Positions 36,136-44,283 of a stretch of 53,668 bases of DNA are shown piece by piece. Every line of letters starts with the position of its first letter. The first letter of the stretch is position 1. Source of the stretch: an uncultured Ruminiclostridium sp. (GTDB lineage Bacteria; Bacillota; Clostridia; Oscillospirales; Ruminococcaceae); the NCBI GenBank assembly GCA_910579265.1, contig CAJTTE010000018.1, forward strand, positions 1-53,668, given 5' to 3'. The notes below the pieces were generated by a model. The model did not search any database. It had not been told where the DNA came from and saw nothing but the letters and a program-made list of their open reading frames with translations. A program made the translations under genes and the position numbers.

Positions 36136-36194
36136 TTTGATGGTCTGCTTTGCTTGCCCATACGGATATAGGCAAATGCGGCTATTCATCTTAA
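36136..36194 (+). repeat. Inverted repeat left of gap
   Basis: About 60 bp (GATGGTCTGCTTTGC ... CGGATATAGGCAAATGCGGC) that recurs at 38019-38079 in opposite orientation, with about 80% identity by eye. The pair flanks the gap gene. Confidence 0.65.
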
Positions 36195-36502
36195 TATAAG
36201 ACTGTCGAAAAGTTACAAGCTTTTATTTTTCGGAGTGAAAGTGGTAATATTATAAAAACATCAGGGTTTCTCCATAATTTTATATAATAACCTTAAAATC
36301 AAGATTTAACAAGGCTCTGCCCGATATTTGTTTTTGGCGGTAAAATCATCAAAAAATAACGTCAGCTTGTCTAAAATTCTCCCTAATGAAGATTTTCCGA
36401 CAAGCTAAAATCAAAAGCATTTTCAATGCATTTGATTTGAAAATAGTATTATACTATTCGTTAATCAAGTATGGCGCAGAAAAAATGTTTTATTATAAAA
36501 TA

Positions 36503-36535
36503 AAAAGGCGACCGCCATCAAGCGATCGTCTTTTT
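36503..36535 (-). terminator. Terminator of gap
   Basis: On the minus strand GACGATCGC pairs with GCGGTCGCC (one mismatch), followed by CTTTTTATTTT, 16 bp after the gap stop codon. Confidence 0.85.
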
Positions 36536-36550
36536 CAACATGAATGTTTA

Positions 36551-37588
36551 TTAGTTAAGCTCTGCGAAATACTTAATGGTTCTTACCATCTGAGAAGTAT
36601 AAGAATTCTCATTGTCATACCAGGAAACAACCTGTACCTCATACAGATCATCGGCTATTTTGGATACCATGGTCTGAGTAGCATCGAAAAGCGAGCCGTA
36701 TCTCATGCCGATTACGTCGGATGAAACGATCTGATCCTCGTTGTAACCGAAGGATTCGGAAGCGGCAGCCTTCATAGCAGCGTTGATGCCTTCCTTGGTA
36801 ACGTCAGCCTTCTTAACAACGGCAGTAAGAATGGTGGTGGAGCCTGTGGGTACGGGTACACGCTGAGCAGAACCGATAAGCTTGCCGTTAAGCTCGGGGA
36901 TTACAAGACCGATTGCCTTAGCAGCGCCTGTGCTGTTGGGAACGATGTTTGCAGCACCTGCTCTCGCACGTCTCAAGTCGCCCTTTCTGTGAGGTCCGTC
37001 AAGGATCATCTGGTCGCCTGTGTAAGCGTGAATAGTGCTCATGATACCGCTCTGGATAGGTGCATAATCGTTAAGAGCCTTAGCCATAGGAGCAAGACAG
37101 TTTGTTGTGCAGGAAGCGGCGGAAATGATAGTATCATCCTTTGTAAGAGTATTTTCGTTTACGCTGAATACGATGGTCTTAAGATCATTGCCTGCGGGAG
37201 CGGAGATAACTACCTTCTTAGCTCCTGCATCTATATGAGCCTGAGACTTTTCCTTGGAGCAGTAGAAGCCTGTGCACTCCAGAACTACGTCTACGCCGAT
37301 TTCTCCCCAAGGAAGCTCGGCAGCCTTAGCCTCTGCATAAATCTTAAGGGTCTTTCCGTCTACTGTAATTGTGCCTGCCTCATCGTCAGCGGAAACAGTG
37401 TGAAGGTTTTCGCCGATAGTGCCGCAGTAACCGCCCTGTGCGGTGTCATACTTTAAAAGCTGTGCCAGCATGGAGGGCTTGGTAAGATCGTTGATAGCAA
37501 CTACCTCATAGCCTTCCGCACCGAACATCTGTCTGAATGCGAGTCTTCCGATACGTCCGAAACCGTTGATTGCAACTTTAACTGCCAT
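36551..37588 (-). CDS. gap: Glyceraldehyde-3-phosphate dehydrogenase, type I
   Basis: The 345-residue glycolytic enzyme oxidises glyceraldehyde-3-phosphate with phosphate and NAD. It shows the NAD-binding start VKVAINGFGRIGRLAF, the catalytic-cysteine motif ASCTTNCLAP, HAYTGDQ, and RRARAGAANIVPNSTGAAKA. The C-terminal WYDNENSYTSQMVRT is present. Asp33-type specificity (AINDL) indicates NAD. Length is slightly above the usual 333-336, with small insertions. Codon use is strongly biased (AAG, GCA/GCT, few rare codons), unlike most neighbours, as in highly expressed genes. Glycolytic partners pgk and tpi are not adjacent. AGGAGGAAT precedes the ATG. Confidence 0.96.
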   Translation of the reverse strand: MAVKVAINGFGRIGRLAFRQMFGAEGYEVVAINDLTKPSMLAQLLKYDTAQGGYCGTIGENLHTVSADDEAGTITVDGKTLKIYAEAKAAELPWGEIGVDVVLECTGFYCSKEKSQAHIDAGAKKVVISAPAGNDLKTIVFSVNENTLTKDDTIISAASCTTNCLAPMAKALNDYAPIQSGIMSTIHAYTGDQMILDGPHRKGDLRRARAGAANIVPNSTGAAKAIGLVIPELNGKLIGSAQRVPVPTGSTTILTAVVKKADVTKEGINAAMKAAASESFGYNEDQIVSSDVIGMRYGSLFDATQTMVSKIADDLYEVQVVSWYDNENSYTSQMVRTIKYFAELN

Positions 37589-37676
37589 TGGATTATTCCT
37601 CCTGAAATTTTATTTTCAGAGCCTGTGCGGACATTAACCCGTAAGGCTCCTCGATGGGTATATTCAATCCTTATAT

Positions 37677-37705
37677 ATTATACTAAAATTCACAAAAATA
37701 ATCAA
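37677..37705 (-). promoter_or_regulatory. Sigma-A promoter of gap
   Basis: On the minus strand: TTGATT, 17-bp spacer, TATAAT; leader of about 80 nt. The remaining gene-free stretch to 38197 contains the inverted repeat at 38019 and nothing else recognised. Confidence 0.75.
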
Positions 37706-38018
37706 GGGGTAAATGGAAAAATTTATTTTTTTGTTTTAACCGGCAAGCTTAACATAAAACTGATCGGAGGATAAATACGGGAAAATCTTGAATACTTGAA
37801 ATCTAAGCCTGATATATTTTTAAAAGTCTGAATCGGTATTATGTCTATTTTTTGCAAGGCATTATAGCCGTGCTTTTAAGGATTGCTTAAACATCAGATA
37901 TTTATTAATATAAGCTTTGTTTAAAGAGTTATGTGATCACCGGTAAAAAAGGAGTTATAAAACCATTTTTAAGAAAAGACTTTATTTTGAGCAGTTGACA
38001 TGCATCGTCTTTAAAACA

Positions 38019-38079
38019 ATAAAGATGAACAGCCGCATTTGCCTATATCCGGCATGAGCAGGTGAAACAGACCATCAAC
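38019..38079 (-). repeat. Inverted repeat right of gap
   Basis: Opposite-orientation partner of 36136-36194 (AAGATGAACAGCCGC then ATTTGCCTATATCCG). The two copies enclose 1.8 kb holding gap and its promoter and terminator. Confidence 0.65.
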
Positions 38080-38197
38080 ATGATCTGTGTTTCCGGTCTG
38101 AAATAAAAAAGGCGTATTTATCTTTTAAAAGAGCATATCAGAAACGTAATAGAAATAACGGTACAGCATCATTTTAAATCTTCATATCGTTTTAATT

Positions 38198-38746
38198 TTA
38201 CGGCGTTTTTAAATATCCTGTAAGCGGTTCGATAAACTTTTTTGAAGAAATATCATATGAGGATGCGACCGCTTTTTCATATGCCCTGTCGGAAGTAGTT
38301 TTGTCCTTTTTGTTTTTCAGCATCCACCGAAAGGCTTTCATCATAAGACGATCTCCAAGCTTCATTTTTTCGTAACATAAACCCGACTGAAAATAAAAAT
38401 GCGGTATATTCTCAAGCTCCTCCGTAGTAAAATTATTTTTCCACATCCGCTCTAAAATATTATCTTTTTCCGCCTCCGCATTCGGCATCGCTCCGGTTAC
38501 AAAAACCATAAACTTCCCGTCCCTACGGAAAAACGATTTCGCTTTTTTTAAACCGTCTATAAATCCCGCATGAAGACGGCTTCCGTAAATAATCAAATCA
38601 TAATCCGAAGTAAGATTTCTAAGCTTGTTTTTAGAACACGACATAAAGTCTATCAGTTCCGCACCAATTTCTTCGGATATGATTTCTGCATAATATTTAG
38701 TAAATCCGGTTGCACTTTTATAAACCACAGCTATTTTCTTATTCAT
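38198..38746 (-). CDS. Flavodoxin-domain protein
   Basis: The 182-residue protein starts with a flavodoxin FMN loop-like segment, AVVYKSATGFTKYYAE, followed by DYDLIIYGSRLHAG and FMVFVTGAMPNAEAE. This layout matches the flavodoxin/protoporphyrinogen-oxidase-like (HemG-type) family of small FMN proteins. The C-terminal part (RLMMKAFRWMLKNKKDKT) is basic and may contact membrane or partner. It overlaps the end of the tetR gene by 8 bp, so expression is probably controlled by that repressor. Reaction partner unknown. Confidence 0.8.
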   Translation of the reverse strand: MNKKIAVVYKSATGFTKYYAEIISEEIGAELIDFMSCSKNKLRNLTSDYDLIIYGSRLHAGFIDGLKKAKSFFRRDGKFMVFVTGAMPNAEAEKDNILERMWKNNFTTEELENIPHFYFQSGLCYEKMKLGDRLMMKAFRWMLKNKKDKTTSDRAYEKAVASSYDISSKKFIEPLTGYLKTP

Positions 38747-39311
38747 GAATTTTCTCCTTTAAAGCCTGTTCCAAAAAAGCATTATAGGCCTTTTCCTGCC
38801 TTGAAAATATCTCTTCAGGGGAAATCCCGGGACTTGTTACGGAAAAAATGGTTCCTATCCCGATTGTGTAAATAAGCATATTTAAATGAAGCTCCTTAGC
38901 CGCGGAAATGCTTATCCCTAATTTGTCTGCCACGGCTTCTGGAACACCCGGATCAGCTTCCGAAGCATACAGATCATAAAGAGAAGAAATATTGTTCCTT
39001 TGATGCATTATAAAAATCTTAAAAATGTTAGGCTCGTCCTCGGCAAGGCGCAAATATGCCCTTCCCGTACTGCGGAATAAATCCTCCGGATCTGTCAGTA
39101 CGGATGTATATTCACGGACAAATTCCTTTGCCTTTACCGCAACCTCCTGTCTAAGCCCCTCCATGTTCTGACAATAGCTGTAAATAGGCTGAACAGAGCA
39201 TGATAGCTTACGGGCAATGCTATTTACCGTTATATGCTCCGCCCCCTCCGCTCTTGCAAGCTCAAATGCGGCTTCAACTACCATTTCCTTAGTGATCTTC
39301 TGTTTCGGCAT
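38739..39311 (-). CDS. TetR/AcrR-family repressor
   Basis: The 190-residue protein has an N-terminal HTH (MVVEAAFELARAEGAEHITVNSIARKLSCSVQPIYSYCQNMEGLR, about residues 10-54), including the TetR-typical YxYCxN after helix 3. An all-helical ligand-binding C-terminal domain of the usual size follows. GGAGGG lies 6 nt before the ATG. It is first in a two-gene operon with the flavodoxin. Two copies of a 15-bp near-palindrome cover the -10 and the ribosome-site region of the same promoter, so autorepression is likely. Ligand unknown. Confidence 0.88.
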   Translation of the reverse strand: MPKQKITKEMVVEAAFELARAEGAEHITVNSIARKLSCSVQPIYSYCQNMEGLRQEVAVKAKEFVREYTSVLTDPEDLFRSTGRAYLRLAEDEPNIFKIFIMHQRNNISSLYDLYASEADPGVPEAVADKLGISISAAKELHLNMLIYTIGIGTIFSVTSPGISPEEIFSRQEKAYNAFLEQALKEKIHE

Positions 39312-39325
39312 TATCGACCCTCCAA

Positions 39326-39389
39326 TATAATGATATTATATAAATGCTTTATATAATGATATTATATCACCCCGGAAGAAAAATGTCAA
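39326..39389 (-). promoter_or_regulatory. TetR promoter with two operator copies
   Basis: On the minus strand: TTGACA (39389-39384), 17-bp spacer, TATAAT (39366-39361). The sequence TATAATGATATTATA occurs exactly twice, at 39326-39340 and 39352-39366; the second overlaps the -10 box. Centre spacing is 26 bp. Confidence 0.72.
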
Positions 39390-39406
39390 GGATAAAAATG
39401 CCTTCC

Positions 39407-39586
39407 TTAAGTCAACACCGCACAATGATTGGATGTGAATCGCGCAGTCAGATTTTACGTCAGCTTGCATAAATTGGGCGCAGGAATACTGACGTATTTC
39501 AAGGTGAATTTGTGTAAGCTGACGGAATATATGCAAGCAAGCCGCACGCAAAGCCCTCAGGCGGTCATTGTGCGGTATTGCCTTAA
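39407..39586 (+). repeat. R2 inverted-repeat element, copy 3
   Basis: Same orientation and interior as copy 2 (GCAGGAATACTGACGTATTT shared). Ends TTAAGTCAACACCGCACAAT and GTGCGGTATTGCCTTAA. It lies 18 bp upstream of the TetR promoter -35, with R1 copy I 32 bp further on. Confidence 0.85.
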
Positions 39587-39617
39587 TTCCCCTGCAAAAT
39601 TTCCACGAAAAAACAAT

Positions 39618-39799
39618 CAGGGCTTATCGGAAAACAAAGCTAAATTGTACAACTACGCTAAAAGCATGGCGATTTCAAGAAAAAATCGGAGTAATACTAA
39701 GGTGATTATCCCTTTTGGGATAACTATCGGCATTCTTTGACGCAAAAAGCATCCGCAGCTGGTAGAAATCGTGTATTTTGCGCTTTTCAGATAGCTCTC
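39618..39799 (+). repeat. R1 inverted-repeat element, copy I
   Basis: 182-bp full-length copy: AGGGCTTATCGGAAAACAAAG at the left, CTTTTCAGATAGCTCT at the right, and the internal hairpin TTATCCCTTTTGGGATAA. Confidence 0.8.
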
Positions 39800-39837
39800 A
39801 TCACCGTATTCAGATATAGGGCTTCGGATTTACGACC

Positions 39838-39866
39838 TTGCCAAGGAAAACGGAAAGTGATATAAT
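39838..39866 (+). promoter_or_regulatory. Sigma-A promoter of the ADP-ribosylglycohydrolase operon
   Basis: TTGCCA, 17-bp spacer, TATAAT, start near 39873, leader about 26 nt to the TTG start at 39899. It lies 38 bp downstream of R1 copy I. Confidence 0.72.
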
Positions 39867-39898
39867 TACAGTCAGGGATTAAAAATGGGGTGATGCTA

Positions 39899-40720
39899 TT
39901 GCTTGGTGCGGTATACGGAGATATTATCGGTTCATATTATGAAGCCCGATGTACAAAAAATTACGGCTTCGAATTTAACCGCGACAGTAAATTTACGGAC
40001 GATAGCGTCCTGATCGCTGCGGTATGTCAAGCCGTAACCATAGATCCTTCGGAAATATCCGTAATGAAATTAAGAAGAAGAGCAAAGGAATACGGTGCAC
40101 AGTACAGACGGTATTACTCTCTTTTTCCGAATGCAGGCTTTGGAAATATGTTTAAGGCATGGGCTTCCGACCCCGGAGCAAAAAACTGCCGCAGCTTCGG
40201 AAACGGAGGGGCGATGAGAGCGATTCCCATTGGCTATGCTTACGAAAGCATGAAACAAACTATGCTGCAAGCTAAAGCCAGCTGTCTTTCCACCCATAAC
40301 AGCAGAGAAGCCATTAAAGCTGCAAGAGCGGTAGCTGCCGCAGTGTTTTTGGCTCGGCAAAATGAAAGTAAAGAAAATATCCGTTTGTTTTTGGAAAAAA
40401 GCTTTGGATACGATCTATCCGTTCCCATCGAATCCATTCGCTCGTCTCATGTTTTTGACAGCCGCTCCTCATACAGCGTCCCGCCGGCAATTATTTGTTT
40501 TCTTCAATCAAAGGATTATGAAAGCGCCGTAAGGAATGCGGTTTCTCTCGGCGGTGATGCGGATACCGAGGGCTGTATCGCCGGAGGGATCGCCGAAGCA
40601 TATTATAAGCATATACCCGATCACATTCGATGCTTTTGCGACCCTAAAATTGATATCTCCATAAAAAACGCTGTCCGCGCTTTTGAAAAAAAGTTCTGCA
40701 AGAATTCGGAGGGATTATGA
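39899..40720 (+). CDS. ADP-ribosylglycohydrolase-family protein
   Basis: The 273-residue protein shows the DraG/ARH-type pattern: N-terminal LGAVYGDIIGSYYE, the metal-binding KFTDDSVL, RSFGNGGAMRAIPIG, and C-terminal GGDADTEGCIAGGIAEAYY. These Asp/Thr groups bind two magnesium ions in the family, and all are present. The reaction would be removal of ADP-ribose from protein or nucleic acid, or hydrolysis of a related glycoside. I choose the TTG at 39899: GGGGTG lies 6 nt before it and the product then starts with MLGAVYGD, exactly like other members. The stop codon overlaps the start of the HAD fusion gene (ATGA), so the two are translationally coupled. Confidence 0.87.
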   Translation: MLGAVYGDIIGSYYEARCTKNYGFEFNRDSKFTDDSVLIAAVCQAVTIDPSEISVMKLRRRAKEYGAQYRRYYSLFPNAGFGNMFKAWASDPGAKNCRSFGNGGAMRAIPIGYAYESMKQTMLQAKASCLSTHNSREAIKAARAVAAAVFLARQNESKENIRLFLEKSFGYDLSVPIESIRSSHVFDSRSSYSVPPAIICFLQSKDYESAVRNAVSLGGDADTEGCIAGGIAEAYYKHIPDHIRCFCDPKIDISIKNAVRAFEKKFCKNSEGL

Positions 40721-42291
40721 AAACACTTTACATAAGCGATTTAGACGGTACGCTTCTAACAAATAAAGGCGGACTTAAGGACAGAGCCGCCGAGATGATC
40801 AAACGTATGTCGGACAAAGGCGTTTTATTCACCTACGCCACTGCCAGAAGATTTGTAAGCGCGGGCTTTATTATGAAAAAGGCGGAAATAAAGCTTCCGG
40901 TTATAACAATGAACGGAGTGATCATTGCCGACGGTCAAAGCGGAGATGTAATTAAGCTCAACGGATTTAAAGAGGGACAGCTTGAAGAAGTCAAGGGATT
41001 TATAAGACAGTATGAGGAAACCCCGCTCGTGTATTCCTTTGTAGACGGAATTCAAAGAGTCAGTTATCTTGAATCGAATACCTCACGAATAAAAAATTAT
41101 ATCAGGAGCAGAAAGGGAGACAATACACTCCGCCCATGCAATAGCTATGACGAGCTGTTTCAGGGGGATATACATTACTTAACCTTCATTAATCCTATTA
41201 TGCCGCCGGAGATCAGCAACAAGGTCTTTTCACAGGAAAACGGGTTTGATACGACCAAATATTTTGATATTTACCACAAGGAGGATCTTTGGTGCGAGGT
41301 GTTTTCTTCAGAAGCCTCCAAATCTAACGGAGTGCTTCAGCTTAAGGAAATGCTGGAAGCCGATGAAGTGGTATGCTTCGGAGATAATCTTAACGATCTG
41401 CCTATGTTTGGGATAAGTGACCGCTGCTACGCGGTTGCCAATGCTGTCAAAGATGTGAAGGAGGCGGCGACATCGGTTATCGGCAGCAATGAAAACATAA
41501 GCGTGCCCGTTTTTATAGAAAAAGAACAATGCAGGCCGCTTGCTTATACGCCCCATGAAACCGTTATTATAGAGCCTGACCGCGAAAGGTTTGCTGATGC
41601 CGTTAAAAAGGCATCGTCAAGGGAAATATCCGGGATTGGAACCTTAAACGAAAAGTGTATTCATGCCGCTTTAAAAAACTATTATGCCAACGATTATGAT
41701 CATGAAGCAAAAATAGGCGGATTTTACGCCGACATAGTAACGGAAAACGGAATTTTCGAAATACAGACCGCCAATTGGGGTAAGCTTAACAGAAAACTGG
41801 ATTCCATGCTGGAGGCCTGCCATGTTACGGTAGTCTATCCCTGTGAAAAACGCATAAAAACCTCTTCCGTCAGCGAAAAAAGCGGCGAGCTTATACGGGA
41901 AGGCTGCTTTAGATACAACAACAGTCTAACCGATTTTTTTCTGGAGCTGTATAGAATAAAAAGCTTTATTACTAATCCGAATTTAACGATATGTATCGCC
42001 GAGCTTGAGGTAGAGCGCATAAACTATGTAAATGAGAAAACGGGAAGAAGAGGCAAAGGTAAATACACAAAGACTCCGCTAAAACTTAGAAGAGAAATTT
42101 TTCTTGAAAAACCCGAGGATTATAAATGTTTTTTGCCTGAAGGCCTTCCGCACGAGTTTACCGTCAAAGAGCTTCAGCTCCTTACAAAAACTACGGACGC
42201 GAAAATAATGCTGGAAATTCTTGGGTATATGGGCATTACGGAGAAATTCGGAAAAAGAGGCAACAGCGAGTTATACAGACTTGTTTTATAA
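40717..42291 (+). CDS. HAD phosphatase fused to a PD-(D/E)XK-like and winged-helix region
   Basis: The 524-residue protein has two parts. Residues 1-270 are a Cof-type HAD phosphatase: motif I SDLDGTLL (nucleophile Asp8), a cap domain, and motif IV GDNLNDLPMF (222-231). Residues about 305-460 form a separate domain with NEKCIHAALKNYY, GGFYAD (Asp339), then GIFEIQT (Glu348, Gln350) and VTVVYP. The spacing D-x8-E-x-Q resembles the PD-(D/E)XK nuclease core with Gln in place of Lys. The last 50 residues (FTVKELQLLTKTTDAKIMLEILGYMGITEK) look like a winged helix. The second half exists, from memory, as a stand-alone Firmicutes protein of unknown function. It is coupled to the ADP-ribosylglycohydrolase gene. 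The joint substrate is unknown. Confidence 0.75.
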   Translation: MKTLYISDLDGTLLTNKGGLKDRAAEMIKRMSDKGVLFTYATARRFVSAGFIMKKAEIKLPVITMNGVIIADGQSGDVIKLNGFKEGQLEEVKGFIRQYEETPLVYSFVDGIQRVSYLESNTSRIKNYIRSRKGDNTLRPCNSYDELFQGDIHYLTFINPIMPPEISNKVFSQENGFDTTKYFDIYHKEDLWCEVFSSEASKSNGVLQLKEMLEADEVVCFGDNLNDLPMFGISDRCYAVANAVKDVKEAATSVIGSNENISVPVFIEKEQCRPLAYTPHETVIIEPDRERFADAVKKASSREISGIGTLNEKCIHAALKNYYANDYDHEAKIGGFYADIVTENGIFEIQTANWGKLNRKLDSMLEACHVTVVYPCEKRIKTSSVSEKSGELIREGCFRYNNSLTDFFLELYRIKSFITNPNLTICIAELEVERINYVNEKTGRRGKGKYTKTPLKLRREIFLEKPEDYKCFLPEGLPHEFTVKELQLLTKTTDAKIMLEILGYMGITEKFGKRGNSELYRLVL

Positions 42292-42406
42292 TGATACGGC
42301 AAAATGAAGGATAAACGCGGCGATACGTCCGCGTGCATTGTCAGTTTTTTACATAAATCCCGGTTTTTTATCTTGCCATAAATAAACCCAATATAAGATA
42401 AAAAAC

Positions 42407-42442
42407 AAAGAGACCGTTTCTTAAGATCGAAACGGTCTCTTT
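42407..42442. terminator. Bidirectional terminator
   Basis: A 13-bp perfect stem (AAAGAGACCGTTT with AAACGGTCTCTTT) with A and T runs. It serves the HAD fusion gene (plus) and the esterase gene (minus). Confidence 0.9.
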
Positions 42443-42446
42443 ATTT

Positions 42447-43598
42447 TTATTTAAGTATTTCCGTAAGCTTTTCCGCAACCTTGTCCGCAACCTTTTTATG
42501 GGTTGTCTCCGAAGGATGCCAATCGGCGCCGTAACCGTCTTCCGGAGACTGAGGTTCGAGCTTTAAGGCAAAAACGCCACCGTCGCCTGTTTCGGAGGTA
42601 TAACTGTCAACAGCCTGCTGCACATAAGGGAACAAACGATCGCCCATTACTCCCAATACACAGAGTATTTTTGCCTGGGGATTCTTTTCCCTGACCTTTT
42701 TTATAAATTCCGTATATGCTTTGGAATATTCCTCCCGAAGCTCTTTATTGTTCTTTGTGTAACTGTCGTCGTTTGTTCCGAGATTTATAACTATGGCGTC
42801 AGGCTGGCGCTTTGTAAAATCCCATTCTTCCTTTGAAGGTGAAAAAACGCCGTTGGATACCCAAGAATGACCCAATTTATCATAGAGCGGAGGAAGCGTT
42901 TGTCCCGAAACCTTTTTCCCGTCTCCCGAATAACCTGAAATAATTCCGTAACCGCTCAATGATACAATACTGTAATCTGTGTCAAGCTTCTGCGCGGTAA
43001 GATAAGCGTATGCCTTAGTGACATCCTCTGTTTTAGTGGAAAAGTGATGATTCTTATCCGGATCGTCCACACCATAGCCGCAGGTAATGGAATCACCCAC
43101 AAATTCAATAAGCATGTCCTTATTCTCAGTAGGCTTTATAGCGGTACCCGTAGCTTTTATCTCCTTTATACCTATGGTGGAGTTTGCGGATTCCGAAAGC
43201 TTTACCAAGGAGATGGTGACATCCTTTGCGGTATCGCTTTCAAATACGTCGTACACCTCCTCTGTTTTGTCAACCATATCGTCTATTACACGTTCGCCGT
43301 TCACATATACGGCTACTCTGGCCTGACTGTCAGCGGAACCGCCGCTTGTGGAATCACCCGAAACGGTTATCGAACACTTTGTGCCCTTAAACGTGAATTC
43401 CACTCCTGTTCCCGAATGAGCGCAATAAAGCATATCGTCAATGTATACCGTTCTGCCCAACAGCTTTACATTATTTTCTGTGGGGGCGTATGTGGTTTCA
43501 ACCGTAGTATCAACGGAAGGACTGTTTTCCCCGTTGCATGCGGTTAAGCTCGTCACACATAATACTGTGCTTAAAAGCAATGTTGTGATTCTTTTCAT
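42447..43598 (-). CDS. Lipoprotein SGNH esterase, carbohydrate esterase family 2-like
   Basis: The 383-residue protein has a signal peptide with lipobox LTAC (Cys21) and a Thr/Ser-rich linker. A beta-rich domain covers about residues 45-155, and an SGNH-hydrolase domain follows with FVGDSITCGYG (Ser170), NLGTNDDSY and ADWHPSETTH (catalytic Asp/His). The jelly-roll plus SGNH order is that of CE2 acetyl esterases, which remove acetyl groups from plant polysaccharides such as xylan or mannan at the cell surface. Lipid anchoring fits that role. It is monocistronic with a strong terminator. A general lipase is less likely given the domain order. Confidence 0.87.
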   Translation of the reverse strand: MKRITTLLLSTVLCVTSLTACNGENSPSVDTTVETTYAPTENNVKLLGRTVYIDDMLYCAHSGTGVEFTFKGTKCSITVSGDSTSGGSADSQARVAVYVNGERVIDDMVDKTEEVYDVFESDTAKDVTISLVKLSESANSTIGIKEIKATGTAIKPTENKDMLIEFVGDSITCGYGVDDPDKNHHFSTKTEDVTKAYAYLTAQKLDTDYSIVSLSGYGIISGYSGDGKKVSGQTLPPLYDKLGHSWVSNGVFSPSKEEWDFTKRQPDAIVINLGTNDDSYTKNNKELREEYSKAYTEFIKKVREKNPQAKILCVLGVMGDRLFPYVQQAVDSYTSETGDGGVFALKLEPQSPEDGYGADWHPSETTHKKVADKVAEKLTEILK

Positions 43599-43620
43599 AG
43601 TTTAAATTCCTTTCATGTTT

Positions 43621-44283
43621 TTATATTTCAAGAAAATTTTTAAAATCAAATGCCGTAAAGTGTGCGGCTTCCTTTATGTCATCATGTATTTGAGGTGTTT
43701 CCGGATCCAGAAAACCTATGGTTATAAACCCTGCTTTCCGGGCGGAAGATATTCCCTTTATCGTGTCCTCAAAAACGATGCAATCCTTAGGTTCCGTTTT
43801 TATTGCCCTTGCCGCTTCCAGAAAAATATCAGGACGGTCTTTTCCGCAGTTTACCGTATCCGAATCCGTTATGGCGTCAAAAAGATCAAAAATCCCCAAG
43901 CGCTTAAGAGCGGGTATGTAAAGCTCCTTCTGACTTGTGGTGGCAATTGCCGCAGGGATACCCTTTTCCCTTAATTGTCTTAAAAGCTCTATTCCATACG
44001 GCTTAGGCTGAATACGAAATGCATATGCTTCCCTTGCAAGCTCCATCCATTCGTCGATAATGTCCTGTGTCCTTTCGGATAGCCCGAATAAACGTATAGT
44101 ATAATCCGCTGCCAGCTCCAATTTCATTGAAGAGACCGCTTCCCCATATTCGTCGGTAAACGTCAGCCCCCGCCTTGAAAGAAATATTCTGTCCACCTCT
44201 CTCCATACATCCAGTGAATCCAAAAGAGTACCGTCAAGATCAAAGATGCAGGCTTTATATTTTATTGCCGGAAAAACTTTCAT
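43621..44283 (-). CDS. HAD-IA phosphatase, beta-phosphoglucomutase-like
   Basis: The 220-residue protein carries HAD motif I FDLDGTLLDSLDVW (nucleophile Asp15), an alpha-helical cap, motif II IATTS, motif III with the lysine around GKDRPDIF, and motif IV FEDTIKGISSA. This is a subfamily IA phosphatase with the beta-phosphoglucomutase/phosphatase layout; the substrate cannot be told by eye. It overlaps the end of thiN by 4 bp and is the last of a four-gene operon, so a role on a thiamine-related or sugar phosphate is possible but only inferred from position. Confidence 0.85.
   Translation of the reverse strand: MKVFPAIKYKACIFDLDGTLLDSLDVWREVDRIFLSRRGLTFTDEYGEAVSSMKLELAADYTIRLFGLSERTQDIIDEWMELAREAYAFRIQPKPYGIELLRQLREKGIPAAIATTSQKELYIPALKRLGIFDLFDAITDSDTVNCGKDRPDIFLEAARAIKTEPKDCIVFEDTIKGISSARKAGFITIGFLDPETPQIHDDIKEAAHFTAFDFKNFLEI

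Noticed and set aside
36206..36216. Second 0A box (TGTCGAA) near gap
   Set aside because: A 7-bp match far from any promoter; about six or seven chance matches are expected in a window of this size.
39429..39740. 103-codon frame
   Set aside because: Spans R2 copy 3 and part of R1 copy I, with no ribosome site.
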